Source: Nonomuraea glycinis
GTDB lineage: Bacteria > Actinomycetota > Actinomycetes > Streptosporangiales > Streptosporangiaceae
Length of the DNA stretch: 64,000 nt
Direction of reading: 5' to 3'
Assembly: GCF_014646515.1 (NCBI RefSeq)
Contig: NZ_BMNK01000007.1
Coordinates: 405,001 to 469,000 of the forward strand
Positions within the stretch are counted from its first letter, which is position 1. The number at the start of each line of letters is the position of its first letter. The notes under the pieces were generated by a model that searched no databases, was not told the DNA's origin, and worked only from the letters and a program-made list of their open reading frames with translations. Of this stretch, positions 25,257 to 31,997 are shown in pieces. The position numbers were made by a program, and so were the translations under genes.

Positions 25257-26086
25257 GGCCGGGCGTGACGGGCGGCGCCTTGCGCAGGCTCATCGCCGGG
25301 GAGTTGACCGGCGTCCGTCCGGGAGCCGCCACCGTGCCGCCCGCTCCCCCCGCACCACCCAGCCCCGCCCCGCCCGGTCCCGCCCCGCCGCCCGGTTACG
25401 CGTCGTCGTCGCCGTACGACCTCGCGTCGTCGTACGACCCGGTCGGGGTGCGGGCGGGTGGCGAGAGGCGGGAGGACGGGGAGCGGTGTGAGGTGTGCGC
25501 TGCCGCCGTGGCGGCGGAGCACCGGCATCTGCTGGAGGTGGCCGGGCGGGAGCTGCGGTGTGCGTGCCGGGCCTGCGCGGTGCTGTTCGATCGGGCGGCG
25601 GCGGGTCCGGGCGGGGAGGCGCGATACGTGCTGGTGCCGGATCGCCGGTGGCTGGTGGAGGGGTTCGTGCTGGACGACGCCACCTGGGCGGAGTTGAGCA
25701 TCCCGGTGCGGATGGCGTTCGTGGTGGAGGACTCGGCGACGGGGCGGGCCGTGCTGGTGTATCCGAGTCCCGGCGGGCCGGTGGAGTCGCCGCTGGAGGA
25801 GGCGACGTGGGAGCGGTTGCGGCGGGCCAATCCGGTGCTGCGCGGCCTGGCGACGGATGTCGAGGCGCTGCTGGTGAATCGTACGGGGACGGTGCGGGAG
25901 CACTGGATCGTGCCCGTCGATGACTGTTACGCGCTCGTCGGCCTGTTGCGGACCCGGTGGAAGGGGCTGGCGGGCGGGCCGGAGGTGTGGCGGGAGATCT
26001 CGAGCTTTTTCACCGGACTACGCCGGCGGTCCAGGATCGTGCCGCCGGCGGATGACGCGCTGGGCAGGGGAAAGGGGATGGCGTGA
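25253..26086 (+). CDS. DUF5947-type protein with Cys/His metal motif
   Basis: A 277-residue hydrogenase-cluster protein, as I recall named DUF5947. Its GTG overlaps the NifU stop. After a Pro-rich linker (residues about 24-50) comes CEVCAAAVAAEHRHL, then CACRACAVLF: C-x2-C, H-x-H, C-x-C-x2-C within 35 residues. That set could hold an Fe-S or zinc centre. The rest (VPDRRWLVEGFVLDDATWAE and later) is a mixed alpha/beta domain of unknown role. Being next to a degenerate NifU makes it a candidate electron carrier for HhyS. Confidence 0.78.
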   Translation: MRPGVTGGALRRLIAGELTGVRPGAATVPPAPPAPPSPAPPGPAPPPGYASSSPYDLASSYDPVGVRAGGERREDGERCEVCAAAVAAEHRHLLEVAGRELRCACRACAVLFDRAAAGPGGEARYVLVPDRRWLVEGFVLDDATWAELSIPVRMAFVVEDSATGRAVLVYPSPGGPVESPLEEATWERLRRANPVLRGLATDVEALLVNRTGTVREHWIVPVDDCYALVGLLRTRWKGLAGGPEVWREISSFFTGLRRRSRIVPPADDALGRGKGMA

Positions 26087-26313
26087 TGGCGAGGAAGAAG
26101 AGGACCGAGCCCATCGTGACCGGGCGCAGGCAGGTGCGCCCGGACGCGCCGGCGCACGTCAAGGGCGTGCGCGAGGGGAACGCGACGGGGAACTACGAGG
26201 GGCAGCAGGGGCATCTGCCGGACGGGAGGTCGACCGCGGCGCGGTCGACCGGGATCAACGCCGCGGATCGGGACGCGATCGATCCGGACATGCCCAACCT
26301 GTCCCCCGCCTGA
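26083..26313 (+). CDS. Small basic/hydrophilic hydrogenase-cluster protein
   Basis: A 75-76 residue protein starting at GTG 26083 or ATG 26086, overlapping the previous stop. It begins with a Lys/Arg cluster (ARKKRTEPIVTGRRQVR) and continues with Gly/Asn-rich, probably disordered sequence ending DPDMPNLSP. No cysteine and no membrane helix. Its conserved-looking position within a tightly coupled operon argues that it is real. Function unknown. Confidence 0.65.
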   Translation: MMARKKRTEPIVTGRRQVRPDAPAHVKGVREGNATGNYEGQQGHLPDGRSTAARSTGINAADRDAIDPDMPNLSPA

Positions 26314-26330
26314 CTCCGGTGGACGGTTCG

Positions 26331-26975
26331 ATGACGGCCGGGGTGCCGGTGCTGTCGATGGTGGTGGACGGGGTGCGGGCGGCGGAGTACGCGGCGGTGC
26401 CCACGTTGGAGTTCATGCTGCGGATCGTGCACGCGGGCGGGCCGCCGGTGCGGTCGCTCACGCTGGACACGCAGGTGCGCATCTCCCCCGCCGGGCGGGC
26501 TTATGACGAGGCGAGCCGGGAGCGGCTCGCCGAGTTGTTCGGCCGGCGGGAGGAGTGGAGCCGGAATCTGCGGAGTCTGCTGTGGGCGCAGACGGTCACG
26601 CAGGTGCCGGCGTTCAGCGGGGAGACGGTGGCGGCGGTGCGGCTGGCGTGCACCTATGACTTCGAGGTGGCGGTGGCGAAGTACTTTCACGGGTTGCGGG
26701 AGGGGGAGGTTCCGCTGGAGTTCCTGTTCAGCGGGACGATCTTCTATCTGGTGGAGGGGCGGCTGCTGGCCGGGCGGGTGCCGTGGGACTGCGAGGCGGG
26801 GTTCCGGATGCCGGTGCGGGCGTGGCGGGAGCTGATGGACCGGTATTTCGCCGGGAGCGCGTGGGTGCGGCTGGATCGGGAGGTGTTCGACCGGTTGTAC
26901 GCCTACCGGGTGCGGCACACGCTGACCGGCTGGGACGACGTGCTGGACAGGTTGTTGAAGGAGGGCGGTGGGTGA
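26331..26975 (+). CDS. DUF6084-type hydrogenase-cluster protein
   Basis: A 214-residue protein, by recall the DUF6084 family found in actinobacterial hydrogenase clusters. It opens with a beta-rich section (LSMVVDGVRAAEYAAVPTLE, then LDTQVRI) and has YDFEVAVAKYFHGL followed by PLEFLFSGTIFY. The carboxy-terminal end is WDDVLDRLL. No catalytic motif is evident. ATG 26331 is favoured over GTG 26319 because GGTGGAC precedes it. It may be an assembly or scaffold factor; that is inference from location. Confidence 0.72.
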   Translation: MTAGVPVLSMVVDGVRAAEYAAVPTLEFMLRIVHAGGPPVRSLTLDTQVRISPAGRAYDEASRERLAELFGRREEWSRNLRSLLWAQTVTQVPAFSGETVAAVRLACTYDFEVAVAKYFHGLREGEVPLEFLFSGTIFYLVEGRLLAGRVPWDCEAGFRMPVRAWRELMDRYFAGSAWVRLDREVFDRLYAYRVRHTLTGWDDVLDRLLKEGGG

Positions 26976-27919
26976 TGGACGAGCTGGATGACGAGGCGGG
27001 GCGGCTGGCGCGGGCGGTGCTGTACGAGGGGTATCTGTTGTGGCCGTATCGGCTGTCGGCGTTGAAGAACCGGCAGCGGTGGACGATCGGCGGCGTGCAT
27101 CCGGAGCCGTACGGGCGGGCGCGGGCGGGGTATGCGTGGTGGTCTGGGACGCAGTGCCTGCTGGAGGCGGACACGGGCGCGGATGCGGCGGTGACGGTGC
27201 GGGTGCGGTGGCTGCATGTGGTCACGTGCGAGGCGGATCCCGTACGGGAGGGGTTTCCGCGCGAGGAGGCGGTGGAGCGGGAGGTGGCGGTGGAGCGGGA
27301 GGTGGCGGCGTTGCTGCGGGAGCCGCGGGTCGTGGAGATCGACGTGCCCGCGGGGCGTGAGGTGGCGGCCGGTGGGGTGGTGCGCTGCTGGGAGGCGTTG
27401 CGCGGCCGGGTGGAGGTGGCGGCGGAGTCGCTGCGGCCGGGGCTGGTGCGGCTGTCGGTGCGGGTGGTGAACACGACCGCGTGGTGCGGTGAGGAGCGCG
27501 GGGAGGCGATGCGGCGAACGCTGGTGGCGGCGCACACGGTGCTGCGGGCGGACGGTGGCGCTTTCGTGTCGCTGATGGATCCGCCTGAGGGGTTGCGCGG
27601 GTTCGCCGAGGGGTGCCGGAACGTGGGCGGGTGGCCGGTGCTGCTGGGTGCGGAGGGTGATCGCCGGGCGATGCTGTCGGCGCCGATCATCTTGTACGAC
27701 CACCCGCGGATCTCGCCGCAGAGCCCGGGTGATCTGTTCGACGCGACGGAGATCGATCAGTTGCTGACGTTGAGTGTGCTGGCGCTGAGCGAGGAGGAGC
27801 AGCGGGAGATCCGGGAGGGGGATCCGCGCGGGCGGGAGATTCTGGAGCGGTGTGCGGCGTTGTCGCCGGAGCAGTTGATGCGGTTGCACGGGATCGTGCG
27901 GGCGGAGCCGGCGTCGTGA
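26975..27919 (+). CDS. Hydrogenase-cluster accessory protein, unknown
   Basis: A 314-residue protein. ATG 26975 overlaps the preceding stop by one base and has AAGGAGG ten bases upstream. Early on it has LYEGYLLWPYRLSALKNRQR then WTIGGVHPEPY, and towards the end SAPIILYDHPRISPQSPGDL and EIDQLLTLSVLALSEEE. The EREVAVEREVA duplication near residue 95 comes from a short tandem DNA repeat. No known domain is recognised. Its fixed place between DUF6084 and the protease suggests a shared maturation or assembly task. Confidence 0.72.
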   Translation: MDELDDEAGRLARAVLYEGYLLWPYRLSALKNRQRWTIGGVHPEPYGRARAGYAWWSGTQCLLEADTGADAAVTVRVRWLHVVTCEADPVREGFPREEAVEREVAVEREVAALLREPRVVEIDVPAGREVAAGGVVRCWEALRGRVEVAAESLRPGLVRLSVRVVNTTAWCGEERGEAMRRTLVAAHTVLRADGGAFVSLMDPPEGLRGFAEGCRNVGGWPVLLGAEGDRRAMLSAPIILYDHPRISPQSPGDLFDATEIDQLLTLSVLALSEEEQREIREGDPRGREILERCAALSPEQLMRLHGIVRAEPAS

Positions 27920-28908
27920 CGGGGCTGGGCGCGGGCGCCGGTTGCGGCGGCGACTCCCCTGACTCCTCTGACTCCCCTGACTTCCCCGGCGAGGCCGGCG
28001 CGGCGGGGTTCGACGGGGCCGGGCTGGACGGGGCTGGGCTGGATTTCTGGGCGCGGATGGAGCGGCGTGGGCCGGAGGAGGTGATGGTGGCCGGGTGGCC
28101 GGTGCGGGAGGGGTGCCGGGTGCGGTTGCGGCCGGCGCGGGCGCGGGCCGACATCATGGATCTGGTCCTGGACGGGCGGGTGGCGGTGGTGGAGTCGATC
28201 GAGCAGGACCAGGAGGGCGTCTTTCACTTCGCGGTCACCCTGGACGACGATCCGGGGCGTGATCTCGGGCAGGCGCGGCTGCCGGGGCACCGGTTCTTCT
28301 ACTCGGCCGAGGAGATCGAGCCGGTGGAGCCGGAGGAGGGTGCGGAGCGGGCGGCGCGGGTGCTGGTCGCCGGGGTGGGCAACGTGTTCTTCGGTGATGA
28401 CGGGTGGGGCGTGGAGGTGGTCCGCCGGCTCGCCGAGGAGCAGTGGTCCGGCACGGGGCCGGATGAGCTGGTGGATGTGGTGGACTTCGGCATCCGCGGC
28501 ATGGATCTGGCGTACGCGCTGCAGCGGGACTACGGCCTGGTGATCATCGTGGACGCGGCGGTGCGGGGGCAGGCGCCGGGCACGATCACGGTGCTGGAGG
28601 TGGATCAGCCGCGTCATGATCTGCCGGGTTCGGACCTGCCGGAGTCGATCGGGTCGGGGCCGGTGGAGGCGCACGGCATGGATCCGGTCAGGGTGCTGCG
28701 GCTGGCCGCGGAGCTCGGCCGGGTGCCGGAGCGGGTGATCGTGATGTGCTGCGAGCCGGCGGTGGTGCCGGCGGGCGAGCCCGGCGAGGACGTGCTGGTG
28801 GAGCTGAGCGTCCCGGTGCGGGCGGCGGTCGGGCCAGCCGTCCGCCTGGTGATGGACATGATTGCGGAAAGTGCCGGGCCTGGCTCCCGGCCGGGGTGTG
28901 AGGGATGA
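27916..28908 (+). CDS. Hydrogenase maturation protease with N-terminal extra domain
   Basis: A 330-residue protein starting at a GTG that overlaps the upstream stop (GTGA). Residues about 155-320 are a HyaD/HycI-type endopeptidase: GVGNVFFGDDGWGVEVV, with the nickel-sensing acid as Asp, DFGIRGMDL and EAHGMDP providing the other two ligands. It should clip the tail of HhyL. Ahead of it are a low-complexity segment (repeats of SPDSSD and GAGLDG) and a compact beta-rich domain (residues about 50-130, GCRVRLRPARARADIMDLVL) absent from E. coli proteases. Confidence 0.86.
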   Translation: MTGLGAGAGCGGDSPDSSDSPDFPGEAGAAGFDGAGLDGAGLDFWARMERRGPEEVMVAGWPVREGCRVRLRPARARADIMDLVLDGRVAVVESIEQDQEGVFHFAVTLDDDPGRDLGQARLPGHRFFYSAEEIEPVEPEEGAERAARVLVAGVGNVFFGDDGWGVEVVRRLAEEQWSGTGPDELVDVVDFGIRGMDLAYALQRDYGLVIIVDAAVRGQAPGTITVLEVDQPRHDLPGSDLPESIGSGPVEAHGMDPVRVLRLAAELGRVPERVIVMCCEPAVVPAGEPGEDVLVELSVPVRAAVGPAVRLVMDMIAESAGPGSRPGCEG

Positions 28909-28919
28909 GGTGACCTGAC

Positions 28920-29027
28920 ATGAGGATGTCGCGTATCGCGGCTCTGGTCATGATTTTCGGGACGGTGGCGCTGGTCGTCCACCAGTGGCCGGAGATCACC
29001 CGGTATCTGAAGATGAAACGGATGTAA
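28920..29027 (+). CDS. 35-residue membrane peptide (DUF6893-like)
   Basis: A micro-gene between the maturation protease and hypA. The ATG at 28920 lies 12 bases after the upstream stop, and TAA is five bases before hypA. The product has a transmembrane stretch (IAALVMIFGTVALVVH) followed by WPEITRYLKMKRM, a basic carboxy-terminal tail. By recall this matches tiny proteins called DUF6893 in actinobacterial hydrogenase loci. It could tether a soluble hydrogenase to the membrane near quinone; that is a hypothesis. Confidence 0.7.
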   Translation: MRMSRIAALVMIFGTVALVVHQWPEITRYLKMKRM

Positions 29028-29031
29028 GCGG

Positions 29032-29397
29032 ATGCACGAGGTCGGGATGTGCGAGGGCCTGGTCGAGCTGATCCAGCGGCGCGCCGAGGGCAGGCCCGTG
29101 ACCGGCGCGCGGGTGCGGGTCGGGGTCCGGCACGCGGTCGTCGGGGACGCCTTCGAGCAGGCTTTCGCGCTCGCCTCTGCGGGCACGCCCGCTGAGGGCG
29201 CCGTGGTGGATCTGGTGGTGACGCCGGTCACCGTGGCGTGCCGCTCCTGCGGGAGCCGCAGCGAGTCGCTGGACGTGCTGGCGCTGTGCCCGCCGTGCGG
29301 CAGCGATGAGGTGGACGTCAGCGACGGTGACGAGCTGGTGCTGGAGTCCGTCGACTTCGGGAAGGAGCCGTGCGATGTGCCTGGGGATTCCCGGTGA
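29032..29397 (+). CDS. hypA: HypA nickel metallochaperone
   Basis: A 121-residue HypA. It begins MHEVGMCEGL with the nickel-binding His2-Glu3. The zinc site is CRSCG and CPPCGS (two CxxC pairs, residues about 72-95). It delivers nickel to the large subunit, normally with the GTPase HypB, which is not in this window. The 3' end overlaps hypC by 23 bases. Confidence 0.93.
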   Translation: MHEVGMCEGLVELIQRRAEGRPVTGARVRVGVRHAVVGDAFEQAFALASAGTPAEGAVVDLVVTPVTVACRSCGSRSESLDVLALCPPCGSDEVDVSDGDELVLESVDFGKEPCDVPGDSR

Positions 29398-29647
29398 GCT
29401 GGTGGCCGACGCTCCCGAGCATCCGGATCTGGCGGTGGTAGAGGTCGGCGGGGTGCGCCGGCGGATCAACGTGGGGCTGCTGGCCGATGAGGAGCTGAGG
29501 ATCGGCGACTGGGTGCTGGTGCATGTGGGGTTCGCGCTGTCGAAGATCTCGCAGGAGGAGGCGCGGGCGGTGCTCGGCTATCTGGAGGGGCTCGGGCGGG
29601 ACTACGACGACGAGCTGGACGCGCTGCGGGCGTCGGACATCACGTGA
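29375..29647 (+). CDS. hypC: HypC chaperone
   Basis: A 90-residue HypC/HupF. It begins MCLGIPGELV; Cys2 becomes the amino terminus after Met removal and carries the Fe(CN)2CO unit with HypD. VGGVRRRINVGLL and IGDWVLVHVGFALSKI are the conserved beta-barrel parts. It shuttles the iron complex between HypD and HhyL. The start lies inside hypA (23-base overlap), with GGAG upstream. Confidence 0.93.
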   Translation: MCLGIPGELVADAPEHPDLAVVEVGGVRRRINVGLLADEELRIGDWVLVHVGFALSKISQEEARAVLGYLEGLGRDYDDELDALRASDIT

Positions 29648-29665
29648 GGACGAGGGGGGCGGCCG

Positions 29666-30793
29666 GTGCGGTTCGTCGATGAGTACCGGGACGCCGGGAA
29701 GGCCAGGGTGCTGGCCGCGGACATCGCCGCGCGGTGTGAGCCGGGGCGGCGGTACACGTTCATGGAGGTGTGCGGGGGGCACACGCACACGATCTACAAG
29801 CATGGGCTGGAGGATCATCTGCCGGAGCAGGTGGCGCTGGTGCACGGGCCGGGCTGCCCGGTGTGCGTGATCCCGATGGGGCGGGTGGACGACGCGATGC
29901 ACATCGCCGCCCAGCCGGATGTGATCATGACGTCGTTCGGCGACATGATGCGGGTGCCGGGTGGTAAGGGGTCGTTCCTGGACGCGAAGGCGGCGGGGGC
30001 GGACATCCGGATGGTGTATTCGCCGCTGGACGCGCTGAAGATCGCCAAGTTGAATCCGGGGCGGCGGGTGGTGTTCATGGCGATCGGGTTCGAGACGACC
30101 GCGCCGTCGACGGCGATGACGGTGCTGCGGGCGGCGGCCGAGGGGGTGGAGAACTTCTCGGTGTTCTGCAACCACGTGCTGATCATTCCGGCGATCAAGG
30201 CGATTCTGGACTCCCCTGATCTGCGGCTGGACGGGTTCATCGGGCCTGGTCACGTGTCGGCGGTGATCGGGTGCCGGCCGTACGAATTCATCGCCCGGGA
30301 GTACGGCAAGCCGCTGGTGGTGGCGGGGTTCGAGCCGTTGGACGTGCTGCAGTCGGTGCACATGCTGCTGGGTCAGCTCGGTGAGGGGCGGGCCGAGGTG
30401 GGCAACCAGTACGGGCGGGTGGTGCCGTGGGAGGGTAACCGGACCGCGATGGAGGTCATCGGCAAGGTGATGCGGTTGCGGCCGTACTTCGAGTGGCGGG
30501 GGTTGGGGTTCATCGCGCAGTCGGCGCTGTCGGTGGCCGATGAGTACGCGGCGTTCGACGCCGAGCGGGTGTTCGACCTGCCGGGGTTGCGGGTGGCCGA
30601 TCCGAAGGCGTGTCAGTGCGGCGAGGTGCTGAAGGGGGTGCTGAAGCCGTGGGAGTGCAAGGTGTTCGGCACCGCGTGCACGCCGGAGACGCCGATCGGG
30701 ACGTGCATGGTGTCGTCGGAGGGGGCGTGCGCGGCCTACTACACCTTCGGCCGGTTCAGTCGTGAGCGTGTGAGGGAGGCGACCCGGGCATGA
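29666..30793 (+). CDS. hypD: HypD iron-ligand assembly protein
   Basis: A 375-residue HypD from GTG 29666. Conserved motifs are CGGHTHTIYKHGL (active Cys), GPGCPVCVIPMGRVD, and the carboxy-terminal [4Fe-4S] site CQCGEVLKG, CKVFGTACTPE, then CMVSSEGACAAYY. It scaffolds attachment of CN and CO to iron. All cysteines are present. Its stop overlaps the hypE ATG. Confidence 0.95.
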   Translation: MRFVDEYRDAGKARVLAADIAARCEPGRRYTFMEVCGGHTHTIYKHGLEDHLPEQVALVHGPGCPVCVIPMGRVDDAMHIAAQPDVIMTSFGDMMRVPGGKGSFLDAKAAGADIRMVYSPLDALKIAKLNPGRRVVFMAIGFETTAPSTAMTVLRAAAEGVENFSVFCNHVLIIPAIKAILDSPDLRLDGFIGPGHVSAVIGCRPYEFIAREYGKPLVVAGFEPLDVLQSVHMLLGQLGEGRAEVGNQYGRVVPWEGNRTAMEVIGKVMRLRPYFEWRGLGFIAQSALSVADEYAAFDAERVFDLPGLRVADPKACQCGEVLKGVLKPWECKVFGTACTPETPIGTCMVSSEGACAAYYTFGRFSRERVREATRA

Positions 30794-31971
30794 GTTCGGA
30801 GCCGGCCGTCGAAGGACGGGCCGTGGGGCGGGCCGAGGGGGTGGAGCGGGCGGTGGCGGAGTCGCGGGCCGGTGTCGCGCCCGGTGGCTCGTCGTCCGGG
30901 GGGCGTGAGCAGCAGGTGCTCGATCGGATCGCCCGGGTCCGGCGGCGCAGGGCGGTGGTCAGGGAGGAGCGGATCACGCTCGCTCACGGGGCGGGTGGCA
31001 AGGCCACGCAGACGCTGATCGAGGCGGTGTTCCTGGAGGCGTTCCGCAACCCGGTGCTGGCGGCGCTGGAGGACGGGGCGACGCTGTCGCTGGACTGCGC
31101 GCGGGCGGCGTTCACGACGGACTCGTTCGTGGTCTCGCCGCTGTTCTTCCCCGGCGGGGACATCGGTGATCTGGCCGTCAACGGGACGGTGAACGACCTG
31201 GCGATGTGCGGGGCGCGGCCGGCGTTCCTGTCGGCGGGGTTCATCCTGGAGGAAGGGTTCCCGGTGGCCGACCTGCGGCGGATCGCCGCCTCCATGGCGG
31301 CGGCGGCCGGCGCGGCGGGGGTGTCGATCGTGGCGGGCGACACGAAGGTGGTCGAGCGGGGCAAGGCCGACGGCTGCTACGTGACGACCTCGGGGGTCGG
31401 GCTGCTGGAGCGGCAGGTGAGCCTGTCGGCCGCCGGCGCCCGGTCCGGGGACGCGGTCATCGTGTCCGGCCCCATGGGCGAGCACGGGGCGGCGATCATG
31501 CTGGCGCGGGGTGATTTCGGGATCGAGGCGCCGATCGTCTCCGACACCGCTCCCCTGCACGGCCTGGTCGCGGCGCTGCTGGACGCGTTGCCGGGCGGGG
31601 TGCGGTCGCTGCGGGACGCCACCCGCGGCGGGGTGGCCACCGTGCTGAACGAGGTGGCGACCGCTTCTCAGGTGGCGGTCGTGGTGGAGGAGGAGGCGCT
31701 GCCGGTGCGGGCGGAGGTGACGGGCGTGTGCGAGCTGCTCGGCATCGATCCGCTGTACGTGGCCTGCGAGGGCCGGTTCGTGGCGGTGGTCGACGGGGAG
31801 CATGCCGATCGGGCGGTGCAGGTGCTGCGGGGGCAGCCGGGTGGCGCGGGGGCGGTGCGGATCGGGACGGTGCGTGATGATCCGCCGGGTCTGGTGCTGC
31901 TGCGGACGGTGTTCGGCGGCACCCGCATCGTGGACCTGCTCGTCGGCGATCCGCTACCGCGCATCTGCTGA
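30790..31971 (+). CDS. hypE: HypE carbamoyl-dehydratase
   Basis: A 393-residue HypE that converts a carbamoyl thioester to thiocyanate, supplying CN. It has the PurM-like fold: LAHGAGGKATQTLIEAVF, TTDSFVVSPLFFPGGDIG, and the carboxy-terminal PRIC whose last residue is the reactive Cys. An unusual feature is about 60 extra residues at the start (GRAVGRAEGVERAVAESRAG region), Arg/Glu/Gly-rich, before the conserved fold. The ATG overlaps the hypD stop, so it is coupled. Confidence 0.94.
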   Translation: MSSEPAVEGRAVGRAEGVERAVAESRAGVAPGGSSSGGREQQVLDRIARVRRRRAVVREERITLAHGAGGKATQTLIEAVFLEAFRNPVLAALEDGATLSLDCARAAFTTDSFVVSPLFFPGGDIGDLAVNGTVNDLAMCGARPAFLSAGFILEEGFPVADLRRIAASMAAAAGAAGVSIVAGDTKVVERGKADGCYVTTSGVGLLERQVSLSAAGARSGDAVIVSGPMGEHGAAIMLARGDFGIEAPIVSDTAPLHGLVAALLDALPGGVRSLRDATRGGVATVLNEVATASQVAVVVEEEALPVRAEVTGVCELLGIDPLYVACEGRFVAVVDGEHADRAVQVLRGQPGGAGAVRIGTVRDDPPGLVLLRTVFGGTRIVDLLVGDPLPRIC

Positions 31972-31997
31972 GCTGCCGTGCCGGTCCCCCGCCGGGG

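Noticed and set aside
22867..25332. 821-residue minus-strand frame opposite hhyL
   Set aside because: Arg/His/Pro-rich mirror of the hydrogenase large-subunit gene with no recognisable motif.
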